This document shows, in pieces, positions 37,340 to 48,907 of a stretch of DNA of 64,000 nt (positions are counted from its first letter, which is position 1; every line of letters starts with the position of its first letter). The position numbers and the translations under genes were made by a program. This DNA is from Thermomonas sp. (GTDB taxonomy: Bacteria; Pseudomonadota; Gammaproteobacteria; Xanthomonadales; Xanthomonadaceae). A model generated the notes under the pieces. The model ran no database searches. It saw only the letters and a list, made by a program, of their open reading frames with translations, and had not been told where the DNA came from. The stretch spans positions 1 through 64,000 of the forward strand of contig NZ_JAQSDO010000003.1 in assembly GCF_029945965.1 (NCBI RefSeq). The letters run 5' to 3'.

Positions 37340-38809
37340 TCAGGCGCCTGGCCCGCAATCGATGCAATGCAACGGCGGATGCGGACCCATGCCCAGGTCT
37401 TCCAACAGCATTCGCAGTGCGGTGCGCAGGCCTTCCTCGATCACCGGGTGATAGAACGGCATGTGCAATACCTGTGTCACGGTCATCCGCAACTGGATCG
37501 CCCAGGCCAGCAGATGCGCAAGATGTTCGTTGTCCGGGCCGATCATCTCCGCGCCCAGCAAGAGTCCGCTGCCGTTTTCGCCATAGACGCGCAGCAGGCC
37601 CTGGTTGACCAGCATCACCCGTGAGCGGCCCTGGTCCTCGAACGAGACTTCGCCGGTCGCGAAGTCCACCCCATCCTTGATCAGTTGCGCGTGGCGCTGG
37701 CCGGCGAATGCGGCCTGCGGGTCGCAGAACACGATGCCTAGCTCTGTGCGTCTGGTGTGCTTGTAGACCATGGGGAAACTGGCAGCATTCTTGCCGGCCA
37801 GATGGCCTTCGTCGGCGGCCTCGTGCAACACCGGCATGTCATTGCTCGCATCGCCGGCGATGAAGATGTGGCTGCTGCCCGCCTGCATGCTCTGCGGATC
37901 GAACATAGGCACGCCTCGCGCATCCAGTTCCAGTCCGGTATTGGCCAGCCCCAGTTTGTCGACGTTCGGAACTCGTCCCGTGGCTGCGAGCAGATAGTCG
38001 AAGCGTTCGCTGCGGGCGCTTGCATCGTCGTCGGTGAAATACACGATCACGACATCACCGTCGCGTTCGACGCGTACGTCGCGCGCATCCAGGCTGGTCG
38101 GCATTTCCGCGCCGATGATCTTTTTTGCCACGTCGCGCACCGCCGGATCGCTGAGCCCGGCGATACTGCCGCCGCGGCCAAACAGGCGCACGCGTACGCC
38201 CAGCCGATGCAGGGCCTGACCCAGCTCTACGCCGATCACCCCAGCACCAAACACCGCGACCGAGTCGGGCAGGTCCTGCCAGTCGAATACATCGTCATTG
38301 ACCACCAGGCGATCACCCGCAGCACGCAACGATTCCGGAATGCGTGGCCGCGATCCGGTCGCGATCACGATGCGGCCGGCGCGGAGACGTTCGAACGGCG
38401 GCTTAGTGCCATCGCTGGCCGCACTCAATCGCAGGGTATGCGGATCTTCGAACACGGCATGCGCACGCACCACATGTTTCTGGTCGAAATCATCCACCGC
38501 ATCTTTCACGAAGCCGACGAAGCGGTCGCGTTCCTCGCGCACGCGTTTCATCACGGCGCGGCCATCGACCTTCCCGGCATCGCTGTGGATGCCGAAGGCG
38601 GGCAGGGCGGATAGGTGATGACGAGCCTCGGCCGGGGCGATCAGCAACTTCGACGGCATGCAGCCCACGCGCGCGCAGGTCGTACCGAATGGACCGCCCT
38701 CGATCAGCGCGATGCGATCAGTCTGCTTGCGCACCTCACGATACGCACCCATGCCGGCGGTGCCGGCGCCGATGATGGCGATGTCGACTTCGTGCATGCC
38801 CATCGTCAT
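37340..38809 (-). CDS. Dihydrolipoamide-dehydrogenase-like pyridine nucleotide-disulfide oxidoreductase
   Basis: 489 aa from the ATG at 38809, which overlaps the msrA stop (ATGA); in-frame ATGs at 38803 and 38797 are alternatives. FAD-binding [17 protein letters not shown], redox-active disulfide [14 protein letters not shown]-binding [12 protein letters not shown], second FAD motif [10 protein letters not shown], and dimerisation domain with catalytic HPVIEEGL. The C-terminus carries an added Cys pair, HCIDCGPGA, unlike classical E3 subunits. Being in one operon with msrB and msrA suggests a redox-recycling role rather than a 2-oxoacid dehydrogenase. A C-terminal scrap of a relative lies at 27667. 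Confidence 0.88.
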   Translation of the reverse strand: MTMGMHEVDIAIIGAGTAGMGAYREVRKQTDRIALIEGGPFGTTCARVGCMPSKLLIAPAEARHHLSALPAFGIHSDAGKVDGRAVMKRVREERDRFVGFVKDAVDDFDQKHVVRAHAVFEDPHTLRLSAASDGTKPPFERLRAGRIVIATGSRPRIPESLRAAGDRLVVNDDVFDWQDLPDSVAVFGAGVIGVELGQALHRLGVRVRLFGRGGSIAGLSDPAVRDVAKKIIGAEMPTSLDARDVRVERDGDVVIVYFTDDDASARSERFDYLLAATGRVPNVDKLGLANTGLELDARGVPMFDPQSMQAGSSHIFIAGDASNDMPVLHEAADEGHLAGKNAASFPMVYKHTRRTELGIVFCDPQAAFAGQRHAQLIKDGVDFATGEVSFEDQGRSRVMLVNQGLLRVYGENGSGLLLGAEMIGPDNEHLAHLLAWAIQLRMTVTQVLHMPFYHPVIEEGLRTALRMLLEDLGMGPHPPLHCIDCGPGA

Positions 38810-39318
38810 GCGCCTTCGCGGCGTGGCAGCCTCCATCCCGGCCGCAGGTAGTGGCAGGTATAGCCGGTCGGATAGCGTTGCAGGTAATCCTGGTGTTCGG
38901 GTTCGGCTTGCCAGAACGGACCGGCCGGCGCGAGTTCGGTCACCACCTTGCCTGGCCACAATCCGGAGGCTTCGACATCGGCAATCGTGTCCTCGGCGAC
39001 CCGGCGTTGCTCATCGGAGGCGTAGAAGATTGCTGAACGGTAACTGGCACCGAGGTCGTTGCCTTGCCGGTCAGTCGTGGTCGGGTCATGGATCTGGAAG
39101 AAGAACTCGAGCATGTTGCGGAAGCTGGTTTGCGCGGGATCGAACACGATCTCGATCGCCTCGGCATGTGTGCCGTGGTTGCGATAGGTCGCGTTGTCCA
39201 CGTCGCCGCCGGAATACCCCACGCGAGTGGAAAGTACGCCTGGCTGCATGCGGATCAGTTCCTGCATGCCCCAGAAGCAACCACCAGCGAGGAGTGCGGT
39301 TTCGGTGCTGTCAGTCAT
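38806..39318 (-). CDS. msrA: Peptide methionine (S)-S-oxide reductase MsrA
   Basis: 170 aa. Reduces the S-form of methionine sulfoxide in proteins. The catalytic Cys is in [11 protein letters not shown] near residue 14, with conserved GYSGGD and [12 protein letters not shown]; the C-terminal SxR-type tail lacks a clear second resolving Cys pair. Middle gene of msrB-msrA-oxidoreductase, with four-base overlaps on both sides. Confidence 0.95.
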   Translation of the reverse strand: MTDSTETALLAGGCFWGMQELIRMQPGVLSTRVGYSGGDVDNATYRNHGTHAEAIEIVFDPAQTSFRNMLEFFFQIHDPTTTDRQGNDLGASYRSAIFYASDEQRRVAEDTIADVEASGLWPGKVVTELAPAGPFWQAEPEHQDYLQRYPTGYTCHYLRPGWRLPRREGA

Positions 39319-39809
39319 ACGGTGTCTCCTGAGTCCGAGCCATCAAAGGACGTGCCTTCGAAAAGGTGAAGATAATCGCCATGGCCTTCGCGCTCTAGTG
39401 CATCGACCGGAATGAAGCGCAGCGATGCGGAGTTGATGCAATAGCGTAGGCCGCCGGCATCGCTCGGGCCATCGTTGAACACGTGGCCAAGGTGGCTGTC
39501 GCCATGGGTCGAACGGACTTCGGTTCGAATCATGCCGTGGTTGATGTCGCGGAGTTCGGCGACGTGCGCGGCTTCCACCGGCTTGCTGAAGCTGGGCCAG
39601 CCGCAGCCGCTGTCGAACTTGTCCAGTGAAGTGAACAGCGGCTCGCCAGAGACGATGTCGACGTACAGGCCGGGTTCCTTGTTGCCGTTGAAGGCGTTGT
39701 CGAACGGGCGTTCGGTACCGGACTCCTGGGTGACGCGGTGCTGCTCCGGGGTCAGGCGTGCAAGGGCTTCGGGGGTTTTGTCATAGGTCCGGCTCATCGT
39801 CTTGGTCAT
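39315..39809 (-). CDS. msrB: Peptide methionine (R)-S-oxide reductase MsrB
   Basis: 164 aa from ATG 39809 ([16 protein letters not shown]); ATG 39797 is possible. Reduces the R-form of methionine sulfoxide. Motifs [13 protein letters not shown] and [16 protein letters not shown], with catalytic Cys in [11 protein letters not shown]. The zinc CxxC pairs seen in many MsrB are absent, so it is the zinc-free type. First gene of the three-gene operon. Confidence 0.94.
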   Translation of the reverse strand: MTKTMSRTYDKTPEALARLTPEQHRVTQESGTERPFDNAFNGNKEPGLYVDIVSGEPLFTSLDKFDSGCGWPSFSKPVEAAHVAELRDINHGMIRTEVRSTHGDSHLGHVFNDGPSDAGGLRYCINSASLRFIPVDALEREGHGDYLHLFEGTSFDGSDSGDTV

Positions 39810-39940
39810 CGCTGCGCTCCGTGGCTGTACGGCTTGTTTACCTGTCTTAGATGTAGGGTCGGGTGAACCTGCGGGCAAGTGTCCCGGCACATGCCTATGG
39901 CTTGGCCAGATAGCCAAAGTCGGGGGCCGATCTGGTGACG

Positions 39941-39972
39941 TTGGGCAATCGACTAAGGTGATCCGCTAAAAT
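39941..39972 (+). promoter_or_regulatory. Possible promoter for prpBC
   Basis: TTGGGC (39941-39946) and TAAAAT (39967-39972) lie 20 bases apart, longer than ideal, 23 bases before the prpB start. Weak evidence. Confidence 0.35.
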
Positions 39973-39994
39973 ACGGGTTTTCCCGGGAGGCTCC

Positions 39995-40906
39995 ATGCGC
40001 GACCCGAATCCCTCCTCCGCGGGCGCCCGCTTCCGCGCCGCGATCAAAGCCGAAACCCCGCTGCAGGTCATGGGCGCGATCACCGCCTATGCCGGCCTGA
40101 TGGCCAAGCGTACCGGCTTCCAGGCGCTGTACCTCTCCGGCGGCGGCGTGGCAGCCAATTCGCTGGGCATGCCGGACCTCGGCATCAGCACCATGGAAGA
40201 CGTGCTCACTGACGCGCGCCGGATCGTGGATGCCACTGGCATGCCGCTACTGGTCGACATCGATACCGGCTGGGGCGGCGCGTTCAACATCGGCCGTACC
40301 ATCCGCAATTTCGAGCGCGTCGGCGTTGCCGCGGTTCATATGGAAGACCAGGTCGGGCAGAAACGCTGCGGCCATCGCCCGGGCAAGGAAGTGGTGTCCA
40401 CCGGCGAGATGGTCGATCGCATCAGGTCGGCAGTGGATGCGCGCAGCGATCCCGACTTCGTGATCATGGCGCGCACCGATGCCGCGGCGGTGGAAGGACT
40501 CGATGCCGCGATCGAACGCGCCGTCGCCTATGTCGAGGCCGGCGCCGACATGGTTTTCCCCGAAGCGATGACTTCGCTCGACGACTATCGCAAGGTCAAG
40601 GCTGCGGTAAAGGTGCCGGTCCTGGCCAACTTGACCGAATTCGGCAGCACGCCGTTCTATACCACCGACGAACTGCGCGATGCCGGCGTCGACATCGCCC
40701 TGTACTGCTGTGGCGCCTACCGCGCGATGAACAAGGCGGCGCTGCATTTCTACGAAACCGTCCGCCGCGACGGCACCCAGAAACACATCATCGACACCCT
40801 GCAGACGCGGGCCGAGCTGTACGACTTCCTGGGCTACCACGCCTACGAAGACAAGCTCGACGCGTTGTTTGAGGACGACAAGAAACACGACAACAAGGAC
40901 GCCTGA
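39995..40906 (+). CDS. prpB: 2-methylisocitrate lyase
   Basis: 303 aa. Cleaves 2-methylisocitrate to pyruvate and succinate in propionate breakdown. ICL/PEP-mutase fold with catalytic KRCGH (in [13 protein letters not shown]), metal ligand DIDTGWGG and GSTPFYT near the C-terminal part. ATG follows GGGAGG. prpC starts two bases after the stop. The regulator prpR and acnD/prpF are not next to it here. Confidence 0.95.
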   Translation: MRDPNPSSAGARFRAAIKAETPLQVMGAITAYAGLMAKRTGFQALYLSGGGVAANSLGMPDLGISTMEDVLTDARRIVDATGMPLLVDIDTGWGGAFNIGRTIRNFERVGVAAVHMEDQVGQKRCGHRPGKEVVSTGEMVDRIRSAVDARSDPDFVIMARTDAAAVEGLDAAIERAVAYVEAGADMVFPEAMTSLDDYRKVKAAVKVPVLANLTEFGSTPFYTTDELRDAGVDIALYCCGAYRAMNKAALHFYETVRRDGTQKHIIDTLQTRAELYDFLGYHAYEDKLDALFEDDKKHDNKDA

Positions 40907-40908
40907 GC

Positions 40909-42060
40909 ATGAGCGACACACCAAGCACCCTGCCGAAGCCAAAGAAGTCGGTGGCACTCAGCGGCACGCCGGCCGGCAACACCGCGCTGTGCACGGTCGG
41001 CCGCAGCGGCAACGACCTGCATTACTGCGGCTACGACATCCACGACCTGGCGACCAAGTCGAGCTTCGAGGAAGTCGCGCACTTGCTGGTGCATGGCACG
41101 CTACCGACGCAGTCCCAGCTCAATGCGTACAAAACCAAGCTCAAGCGCTTGCGCGGCCTGCCCGCGATCGTGACCGATGCACTGGAACTCGTCCCTGCCA
41201 ATGCACATCCGATGGATGTGCTGCGCACCGGCTGTTCGGTGCTGGGCACGGTGCTGCCGGAACGCGACGGCCACCCGGCCAGCGAAGCGCGCGAGATCGC
41301 CGACAAGCTGATCGCGAGCTTCGGTTCGATGCTGCTGTACTGGTGGCATTTCACCCGCAACGGTCGTCGCATCGACGTGGAAACCGATGACGATAACGTC
41401 GCCGCGCATTTCCTGCACCTTCTGCATGGGCAGGAGCCATCGCAGCTGCATGCCGATGCGCTGGACAAGTCGCTCATTCTTTATGCCGAGCACGAGTTCA
41501 ATGCCTCGACCTTCGCCGCGCGGGTGATTGCCGGTACCGGCAGCGACATGCATAGCTGCATCACCGGCGCTATCGGCGCGCTGCGCGGGCCGAAGCATGG
41601 CGGCGCCAATGAAGTGGCGATGGACACCATCAGCCGCTACGACAATGCCGACGCCGCCGAGGCTGATATTCGCGCGCGGATGGAGAAGAAGGAAATCATC
41701 ATTGGCTTCGGCCACCCGGTGTATACCATTGGCGATCCGCGCAATCCGATCATCAAGAAAATCAGCCGCGCCCTGTGCAAGGAAGGCGGCAACCAGGTGC
41801 TGTTCGACGTGTCCGAGCGCATCGAGAACCTGATGATGGACACCAAGAAAATGTTCCCGAACCTGGATTGGTACAGCGCCAGCGTGTACCACATGCTCGG
41901 CATCCCCACCCCGATGTTCACTCCGCTATTCGTGATCGCGCGCACCACCGGCTGGAGCGCGCACGTGATCGAGCAGCGCGAGGACGGCAAGATCATCCGC
42001 CCGAGCGCGAACTACATCGGTCCGGAAGACCGGGCTTACCTGCCGATCGACCAACGCTGA
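40909..42060 (+). CDS. prpC: 2-methylcitrate synthase
   Basis: 383 aa. Condenses propionyl-CoA with oxaloacetate. Citrate-synthase fold: HLLHG active-site region, [21 protein letters not shown] with catalytic His, [13 protein letters not shown], and [19 protein letters not shown]. The operon position after prpB and the short length favour methylcitrate over citrate synthase. It contains the methylcitrate-type [19 protein letters not shown]-terminal segment. Confidence 0.94.
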   Translation: MSDTPSTLPKPKKSVALSGTPAGNTALCTVGRSGNDLHYCGYDIHDLATKSSFEEVAHLLVHGTLPTQSQLNAYKTKLKRLRGLPAIVTDALELVPANAHPMDVLRTGCSVLGTVLPERDGHPASEAREIADKLIASFGSMLLYWWHFTRNGRRIDVETDDDNVAAHFLHLLHGQEPSQLHADALDKSLILYAEHEFNASTFAARVIAGTGSDMHSCITGAIGALRGPKHGGANEVAMDTISRYDNADAAEADIRARMEKKEIIIGFGHPVYTIGDPRNPIIKKISRALCKEGGNQVLFDVSERIENLMMDTKKMFPNLDWYSASVYHMLGIPTPMFTPLFVIARTTGWSAHVIEQREDGKIIRPSANYIGPEDRAYLPIDQR

Positions 42061-42070
42061 GGCTCGCGCA

Positions 42071-42541
42071 TTGGACTGGCTGATCCCCAGCGGGCAGTTA
42101 GGCGAACACGTGCTTGTCGCGCTGGTGGCCTTCCTGGTCACGTCGCTGGTGGTAATCATCCATTACGAGGGCTTGCACTGGTTGGCCAAGCGCCATGCCG
42201 GACGTACGCCAAAGCACGACCATCGTGCGGTCCTGAAGATCATCTTCCAGCTGTTGGCCCTGCACATCGTCGAAATCTGGTGCTACGGGCTGGTGTACTG
42301 GGGACTGACCTGGGTACCAGATACCGGCTTCGTGCATGGCGAGCACGGCATGGATCGATTGTTCGATGCCGTGTATTTTTCCGCCGCCACGTTCAGTACC
42401 GTGGGCTTTGGCGACCTGTCGCCGGTGGGTGCGATCCGGCTCGTCGCTGGTCTGGAGGCGGTGACAGGCCTGCTGTTGATCACCTGGTCGGCATCGTTCA
42501 CTTACCTGGAGATGTCGCGGTTGTGGACACGTCGTGGGTGA
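42071..42541 (+). CDS. Two-helix potassium channel family protein
   Basis: 156 aa. Three to four hydrophobic segments, with pore loop and selectivity filter STVGFGD (in FSAATFSTVGFGDLSP), matching the ion-channel (Ion_trans_2) family; no RCK domain follows, so gating is unclear. Start must be TTG at 42071, ten bases after prpC; no upstream ATG is in frame and the next Met lies inside the pore region. A terminator follows. Confidence 0.82.
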   Translation: MDWLIPSGQLGEHVLVALVAFLVTSLVVIIHYEGLHWLAKRHAGRTPKHDHRAVLKIIFQLLALHIVEIWCYGLVYWGLTWVPDTGFVHGEHGMDRLFDAVYFSAATFSTVGFGDLSPVGAIRLVAGLEAVTGLLLITWSASFTYLEMSRLWTRRG

Positions 42542-42583
42542 CGCATCGGCATCGCACGACTGCCTTTCGGACAAAATGAAAAA

Positions 42584-42606
42584 GCCGTGCATTGCACGGC
42601 TTTTTT
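42584..42606. terminator. Bidirectional intrinsic terminator
   Basis: GCCGTGC (42584-42590) and GCACGGC (42594-42600) around ATT, preceded by AAAA and followed by TTTTTT, so it works in both directions. It lies between convergent genes (channel and GST). Confidence 0.93.
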
Positions 42607-42625
42607 GCATGAAGCGATGCGTCGT

Positions 42626-43255
42626 TTACAGCAGGCCTTCAGCCTTGAGCGCGGCCTGCACGCCGGGATCTGCTTGCATCCGCTGCTTGAACGCGACCAC
42701 GTTGGCCAGATCCGATACATCGATCTCCATCGCGTCAGCCCAGCGCAGGGTGATGTAGAAGTAGGGGTCGGCAACGCTGCGGAAGCCGGCCAGCCACTGT
42801 TTGTCTTCAAGCCTGGTGTTGGCGGTTTCGAAGAGCTCGCGGATGCGCTTGCGGGCCGCAGCCTTGATCGCATCGTGGTGGCTCGTGTCCTCGCTGAAAA
42901 CGCCCGGGCTGAACAACGGACTGAATGATGGATGCAGGTCGGAGTTGCAGAATGCCAGCCATTTGCACGCAATCGCGCGTTGCTGTGCACTGCCGTCGCC
43001 AGCGAGTTTGGCATCGGGTGCGCTGTCTGCGATGTAGCCCATGATTGCCGCGTTCTGGGTCAGCACGAATTGCCCAACACCGGTGGCGGCAACATCGGTA
43101 AGGGCAGGCACGTTGCCTGAGGGATTGATCGCGAGGTACGCGGGTTCCTTCAAGGTCGTCGCATTCATGACCTCGAATTCGAACGGTTGGCCGGTCCATT
43201 GCAGGGCGATATGGTCGGCGGTCGAGCAGGCACCTGGTTTGGTATAGAGCTTCAT
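42626..43255 (-). CDS. Glutathione S-transferase family protein
   Basis: 209 aa. N-terminal thioredoxin-like domain (MKLYTKPGACSTADHIALQW) with Cys10, as in bacterial beta-class GSTs, cis-proline loop PSGNVPAL, and a helical C-terminal domain ending PGVQAALKAEGLL. Likely conjugates glutathione to electrophiles or has peroxidase activity. Cytoplasmic. Confidence 0.92.
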   Translation of the reverse strand: MKLYTKPGACSTADHIALQWTGQPFEFEVMNATTLKEPAYLAINPSGNVPALTDVAATGVGQFVLTQNAAIMGYIADSAPDAKLAGDGSAQQRAIACKWLAFCNSDLHPSFSPLFSPGVFSEDTSHHDAIKAAARKRIRELFETANTRLEDKQWLAGFRSVADPYFYITLRWADAMEIDVSDLANVVAFKQRMQADPGVQAALKAEGLL

Positions 43256-43351
43256 CGGGTCTTCCTGTGTGTGGGCAGGCGACCACTATCCAATGTTGGC
43301 GATGAAGCTTCGATCATGTTGGGCGCAACGGATCGTTGCACCGGGCATGAT

Positions 43352-43813
43352 TCAGGAGCGACGCGGCTTCAGGCTCTGCACCTTGTAGAAGGTATGGTCG
43401 CCAATCGTTGCGACTTCATAGGCGGTGCGCCAGCTCGGGCTGGCAATGGCGCTTGCGGCGAAATGGCTGGCACCAGGCACCACAAGCTTGCGTTGCGCAA
43501 GTGGCAGTGCCCAATTGCGTTCGGATTCAAGCGCGATCGTGACTGCTTCGGCCCAGGCTTCCGGATTGGACAACCGGGTTTGCGGCGAAACGATCGACGG
43601 GGCGAACTGCTTGCGCGCAGTCACCACCTGACACACGTTGCGGCCCCACAGGCCACTGTCGCGGCGACGCAGGGCGACTTCCGCCACCGCCTGCTGGCCG
43701 CGCACGGATTGATCCCGCGCCTCCAGGTAGACGGTAGTGGACAGGCACAGCGAATCGGCCGCCGGCTGTGGCAGTACATGCGTGGACAGCCAGAGGATCC
43801 AGGCCAGTTTCAT
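43352..43813 (-). CDS. Cell-wall hydrolase, SleB/Hydrolase_2 family
   Basis: 153 aa from ATG 43813 (MKLAWILWLSTHVLPQ), which gives a short signal-like N-terminus and has CAAGGAG upstream. The domain pattern STTVYLEARDQSVRGQQAVAEV with Glu is typical for SleB-like lytic transglycosylases, as is SHFAASAIASPSW. Probably exported and acting on peptidoglycan. The 280 bases upstream (43814-44096) hold nothing recognisable. Confidence 0.8.
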   Translation of the reverse strand: MKLAWILWLSTHVLPQPAADSLCLSTTVYLEARDQSVRGQQAVAEVALRRRDSGLWGRNVCQVVTARKQFAPSIVSPQTRLSNPEAWAEAVTIALESERNWALPLAQRKLVVPGASHFAASAIASPSWRTAYEVATIGDHTFYKVQSLKPRRS

Positions 43814-44096
43814 GTCGAACTCCTTGCTCCGTTGCGGCGCGCGCGTCTCCGCGCGGTATTCGCACGGTTGGCAACACGTCATGGCGTACTGGGGAGGGCG
43901 GCAGCTCTGAGGCGGCCTTGTGCCCGGGCGCGAAAGCCGCAGGATTGCGTGCTCGTGCCGGTTCCCGCCAAGTCATGGGGCGGGAAAAGTTGGCGAACCT
44001 TAGGTGGGCAATCCCTAACGGCAGCTGAACAGAGGATCGGAAAGATCTGATTCGATTGGAGTTTTTACTCTCAATCGCATGCGCGGGAACCTTTGC

Positions 44097-46394
<2,298 letters not shown>

Positions 46395-47495
46395 ATGAAT
46401 AAGAAACTCCTCTGCACTGCCCTGTTGTTGGGTGGTATGGGTTTGGCGCACGCTGCGTCCGCCCAGGAGTTCGATGATCGCTGGTATGTCTCCGGTTCGA
46501 CCGGCGTCAACTTCCAGGACAGCAATCGCGGTACCAACGATGCCCAGTTCTTGACCTTGGGTTTCGGCAAGTTCCTGAACCCCAACCTGTCGTTGGAAAC
46601 GGAACTGAACTATCAGAATCCAGACAAGATCGCGAACTCGAACTTGTGGTGGAGCCAGTACGGCGTGTCGGTAGATGCGCGTTATCACTTCCGCAATGCG
46701 GATTCCAAGTGGTGGCCCTACCTGCGCGGCGGTCTCGGCTGGCAACGTCATGAGGAAGAGTTTGACGCCTACCCGAGCCCGAATTCACCGGGTCAGCACA
46801 AGGCCAGCAATCTTGCGGTCAACCTCGGCGCCGGCCTGCAGTTTGATTTCGGTCGCATGAACATGCGCACGGAAATCGGCACCCGCATCGATTTCGACGA
46901 CCAGCAGGCCCGCCTGGGTCCGCAAGCCAGCCAATTCACTGACTTGCTGGGTTCCATCGGCATGACCATTGCATTGGGCCCAGAGCCGATGGCTCCGGTT
47001 GCCCCGGCGCCGGTTGCGGCGGTGTCGACCTGTGCGGACATGGATAGCGACGGCGACGGCGTCAACAACTGCAACGACAAGTGCCCGGATTCGCAGGCTG
47101 GCCAGACCATCGGTCCAGACGGCTGCCCGGTGCCGGTGTCGATCGACCTGAAGGGCGTGAACTTCGACTTCGACAAGTCGACCCTGCGCCCGGATGCGGT
47201 TGCGATCCTCAACGAGGCCATTGAGATCCTGAAGCGTTACCCGGATCTGCGCGTCGAAGTTGCCGGTCACACCGACTCGAAGGGCACGGACCAGTACAAC
47301 CAGGCCCTGTCCGAGCGTCGCGCCACTGCGGTGTATGACTACCTGACCAGCAACGGCATCGCTGCCGGTCGTCTGGTGGGTCCGACCGGTTACGGCGAAA
47401 GCCGCCCGATCGCGCCGAACACCAATGCCGACGGTTCCGATAATCCGGAAGGTCGCGCACAGAACCGCCGCACCGAGCTGAACGTCCAGAACTGA
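46395..47495 (+). CDS. OmpA-family outer membrane protein
   Basis: 366 aa. Signal peptide cut after AHAASA; an eight-stranded beta-barrel-like part (about 25-195) with aromatic girdles; a short Pro/Ala hinge (PMAPVAPAPVAAV); a calcium-binding TSP3-like segment (DMDSDGDGVNNCNDKCPDS) with a disulfide-capable Cys pair; and a C-terminal OmpA domain binding peptidoglycan (FDFDKSTLRPDA, VAGHTDSKGTDQYN, LSERRATAV). AAGGAG precedes the ATG. Major envelope protein; the terminator follows directly. Confidence 0.95.
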   Translation: MNKKLLCTALLLGGMGLAHAASAQEFDDRWYVSGSTGVNFQDSNRGTNDAQFLTLGFGKFLNPNLSLETELNYQNPDKIANSNLWWSQYGVSVDARYHFRNADSKWWPYLRGGLGWQRHEEEFDAYPSPNSPGQHKASNLAVNLGAGLQFDFGRMNMRTEIGTRIDFDDQQARLGPQASQFTDLLGSIGMTIALGPEPMAPVAPAPVAAVSTCADMDSDGDGVNNCNDKCPDSQAGQTIGPDGCPVPVSIDLKGVNFDFDKSTLRPDAVAILNEAIEILKRYPDLRVEVAGHTDSKGTDQYNQALSERRATAVYDYLTSNGIAAGRLVGPTGYGESRPIAPNTNADGSDNPEGRAQNRRTELNVQN

Positions 47496-47521
47496 TCGGA
47501 CGCCTCAGTTGCAAGATACGA

Positions 47522-47551
47522 AACCCGGCCTAGTGCCGGGTTTTGTTTTTT
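47522..47551 (+). terminator. Intrinsic terminator after the OmpA-family gene
   Basis: AACCCGGC pairs with GCCGGGTT around CTAGT (47522-47542), followed by TTGTTTTTT. Strong. Confidence 0.92.
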
Positions 47552-47570
47552 CCGATGACAGGTTTTGCAA

Positions 47571-47599
47571 TTGCGGTTATTGCGCGCGCTACCTACACT
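47571..47599 (+). promoter_or_regulatory. Candidate sigma-70 promoter
   Basis: TTGCGG (47571-47576) and TACACT (47594-47599) with a 17-base spacer, 33 bases before the following gene. Confidence 0.55.
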
Positions 47600-47631
47600 G
47601 GCCGCATCGTTTTGTCGGGGAACACCAAGCC

Positions 47632-48129
47632 ATGCATCGATCGTTGTTCGTGCTCATGTTGTTAGCGTCGCCGTTGATCGTGCACGCACAGTCCGCGAAC
47701 ACGGCATGTGGTTCGACGATGCAGCAGGCTACGCCGGTACGCCCGACCCTGCTGGCGCCATTGGCGATCGAACTCACGCCTGCCTCCACCCAGCTCGGCA
47801 ACTCAGCCGGCGTATTGGGCCAGGCCTTCGATGAAGCGTTGTCGGTTGACAGCGTGTTGTTGCGGATCAAGCTGGACGGTTGCCAGCCCACCGCCTATGC
47901 GGCACCTGCAGGCAGCGTGGTGAAGCCGGACGATCCGGCAGGCTACAAGCCACGCACCGAGTTCGACAACACGCCCTGGCGCTTCAACATGACCCAGAAC
48001 GGCAAGAACATGACCGCCGAGGAATTCGATGCGTGGATGAAGTCACGCGGCGTGCGTGTGGCGAAGGGCGCTGCACCGGCTCCGGCAACACCCGCGGCAA
48101 TGCCAGCGGGTGCCGAGCAAACGAACTAG
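47632..48129 (+). CDS. Exported protein of unknown function
   Basis: 165 aa from ATG 47632 with a Sec signal peptide (MHRSLFVLMLLASPLIVHAQ, cleaved after the AQ area). The mature part has two Cys (ACGS and DGCQ) that may form a disulfide and ends in an Ala/Pro-rich tail. No family recognised. Its stop lies nine bases before the pseudouridine synthase, so they may be co-transcribed. Confidence 0.7.
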   Translation: MHRSLFVLMLLASPLIVHAQSANTACGSTMQQATPVRPTLLAPLAIELTPASTQLGNSAGVLGQAFDEALSVDSVLLRIKLDGCQPTAYAAPAGSVVKPDDPAGYKPRTEFDNTPWRFNMTQNGKNMTAEEFDAWMKSRGVRVAKGAAPAPATPAAMPAGAEQTN

Positions 48130-48138
48130 ACGCGCCCC

Positions 48139-48876
48139 ATGCGCAGCGGGCGTACCCGCGGCACTGGAACACGCCATGGCCTGGCTCGAGTACTTTCGAA
48201 ACGAGGCCTATGTTCGCGGAGTGAAGCCGAGCGACGCATCCGCGACGGACGCGTGCAACTCGACGGACGGGTCGTTCGCGATCCCGAACATCCCACCGAT
48301 GCGTTGAGTGCGGTCATCCTGATGGATGGCATAGAAACAGGCGCGACCACGCCGCGCTACCTGATGTTGAACAAATCGCGTGGACTGGTCACGACGCTTA
48401 GCGACGAGCGGGGCCGCGACACCGTCTATCGTTGCTTCGATGGCGCGAACCTGGGCTGGATTGCGCCGGTCGGCCGCTTGGACAAGGCCAGTGAGGGCCT
48501 CTTGCTGTTCTCGAACGACCCAGCCTGGGCGGCGCGCATCACCGATCCCTCGACGGGGCCCGGCAAGCGCTATCACGTGCAGGTCGACTGCATTCCGGAC
48601 GCGGCGCTGCTGGCGCGCATCGCGCAAGGCATCGACATCGATGGTGAACACCTGTCTGCCGTAGATGTCAGTTTGCTGCGTGCAGGTGACAAGCATGCAT
48701 GGCTGGAGATCACGCTGGACGAAGGCCGCAACCGGCAGATCAGGCGCTTGCTCCAAGCCTTCGACATCGGTGTATTGCGTTTGCTGCGGGTGGCGATCGG
48801 TACGCTGCAACTCGGTGAACTGCCAAAAGGCAAGTGGCGTCTGCTGACCGCCGCCGAAATCGAATCGTTCTCGTAG
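48139..48876 (+). CDS. RsuA-family rRNA pseudouridine synthase
   Basis: 245 aa. N-terminal S4 RNA-binding part (LARVLSKRGLCSRSEAERRI) and catalytic motif PVGRLDKASEGLLLFSND with the essential Asp, then DEGRNRQIRRL. Members modify single uridines of 16S or 23S rRNA (RsuA, RluB, RluE, RluF); the exact target cannot be assigned. The length is intermediate. Confidence 0.88.
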   Translation: MRSGRTRGTGTRHGLARVLSKRGLCSRSEAERRIRDGRVQLDGRVVRDPEHPTDALSAVILMDGIETGATTPRYLMLNKSRGLVTTLSDERGRDTVYRCFDGANLGWIAPVGRLDKASEGLLLFSNDPAWAARITDPSTGPGKRYHVQVDCIPDAALLARIAQGIDIDGEHLSAVDVSLLRAGDKHAWLEITLDEGRNRQIRRLLQAFDIGVLRLLRVAIGTLQLGELPKGKWRLLTAAEIESFS

Positions 48877-48907
48877 GGTGGACTAAGCCCACCCATGGTG
48901 TTGAGCG

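Noticed and set aside
40909-42060. Ordinary citrate synthase
   Set aside because: Shorter than the gammaproteobacterial GltA and directly coupled to prpB, so methylcitrate synthase is the better call.
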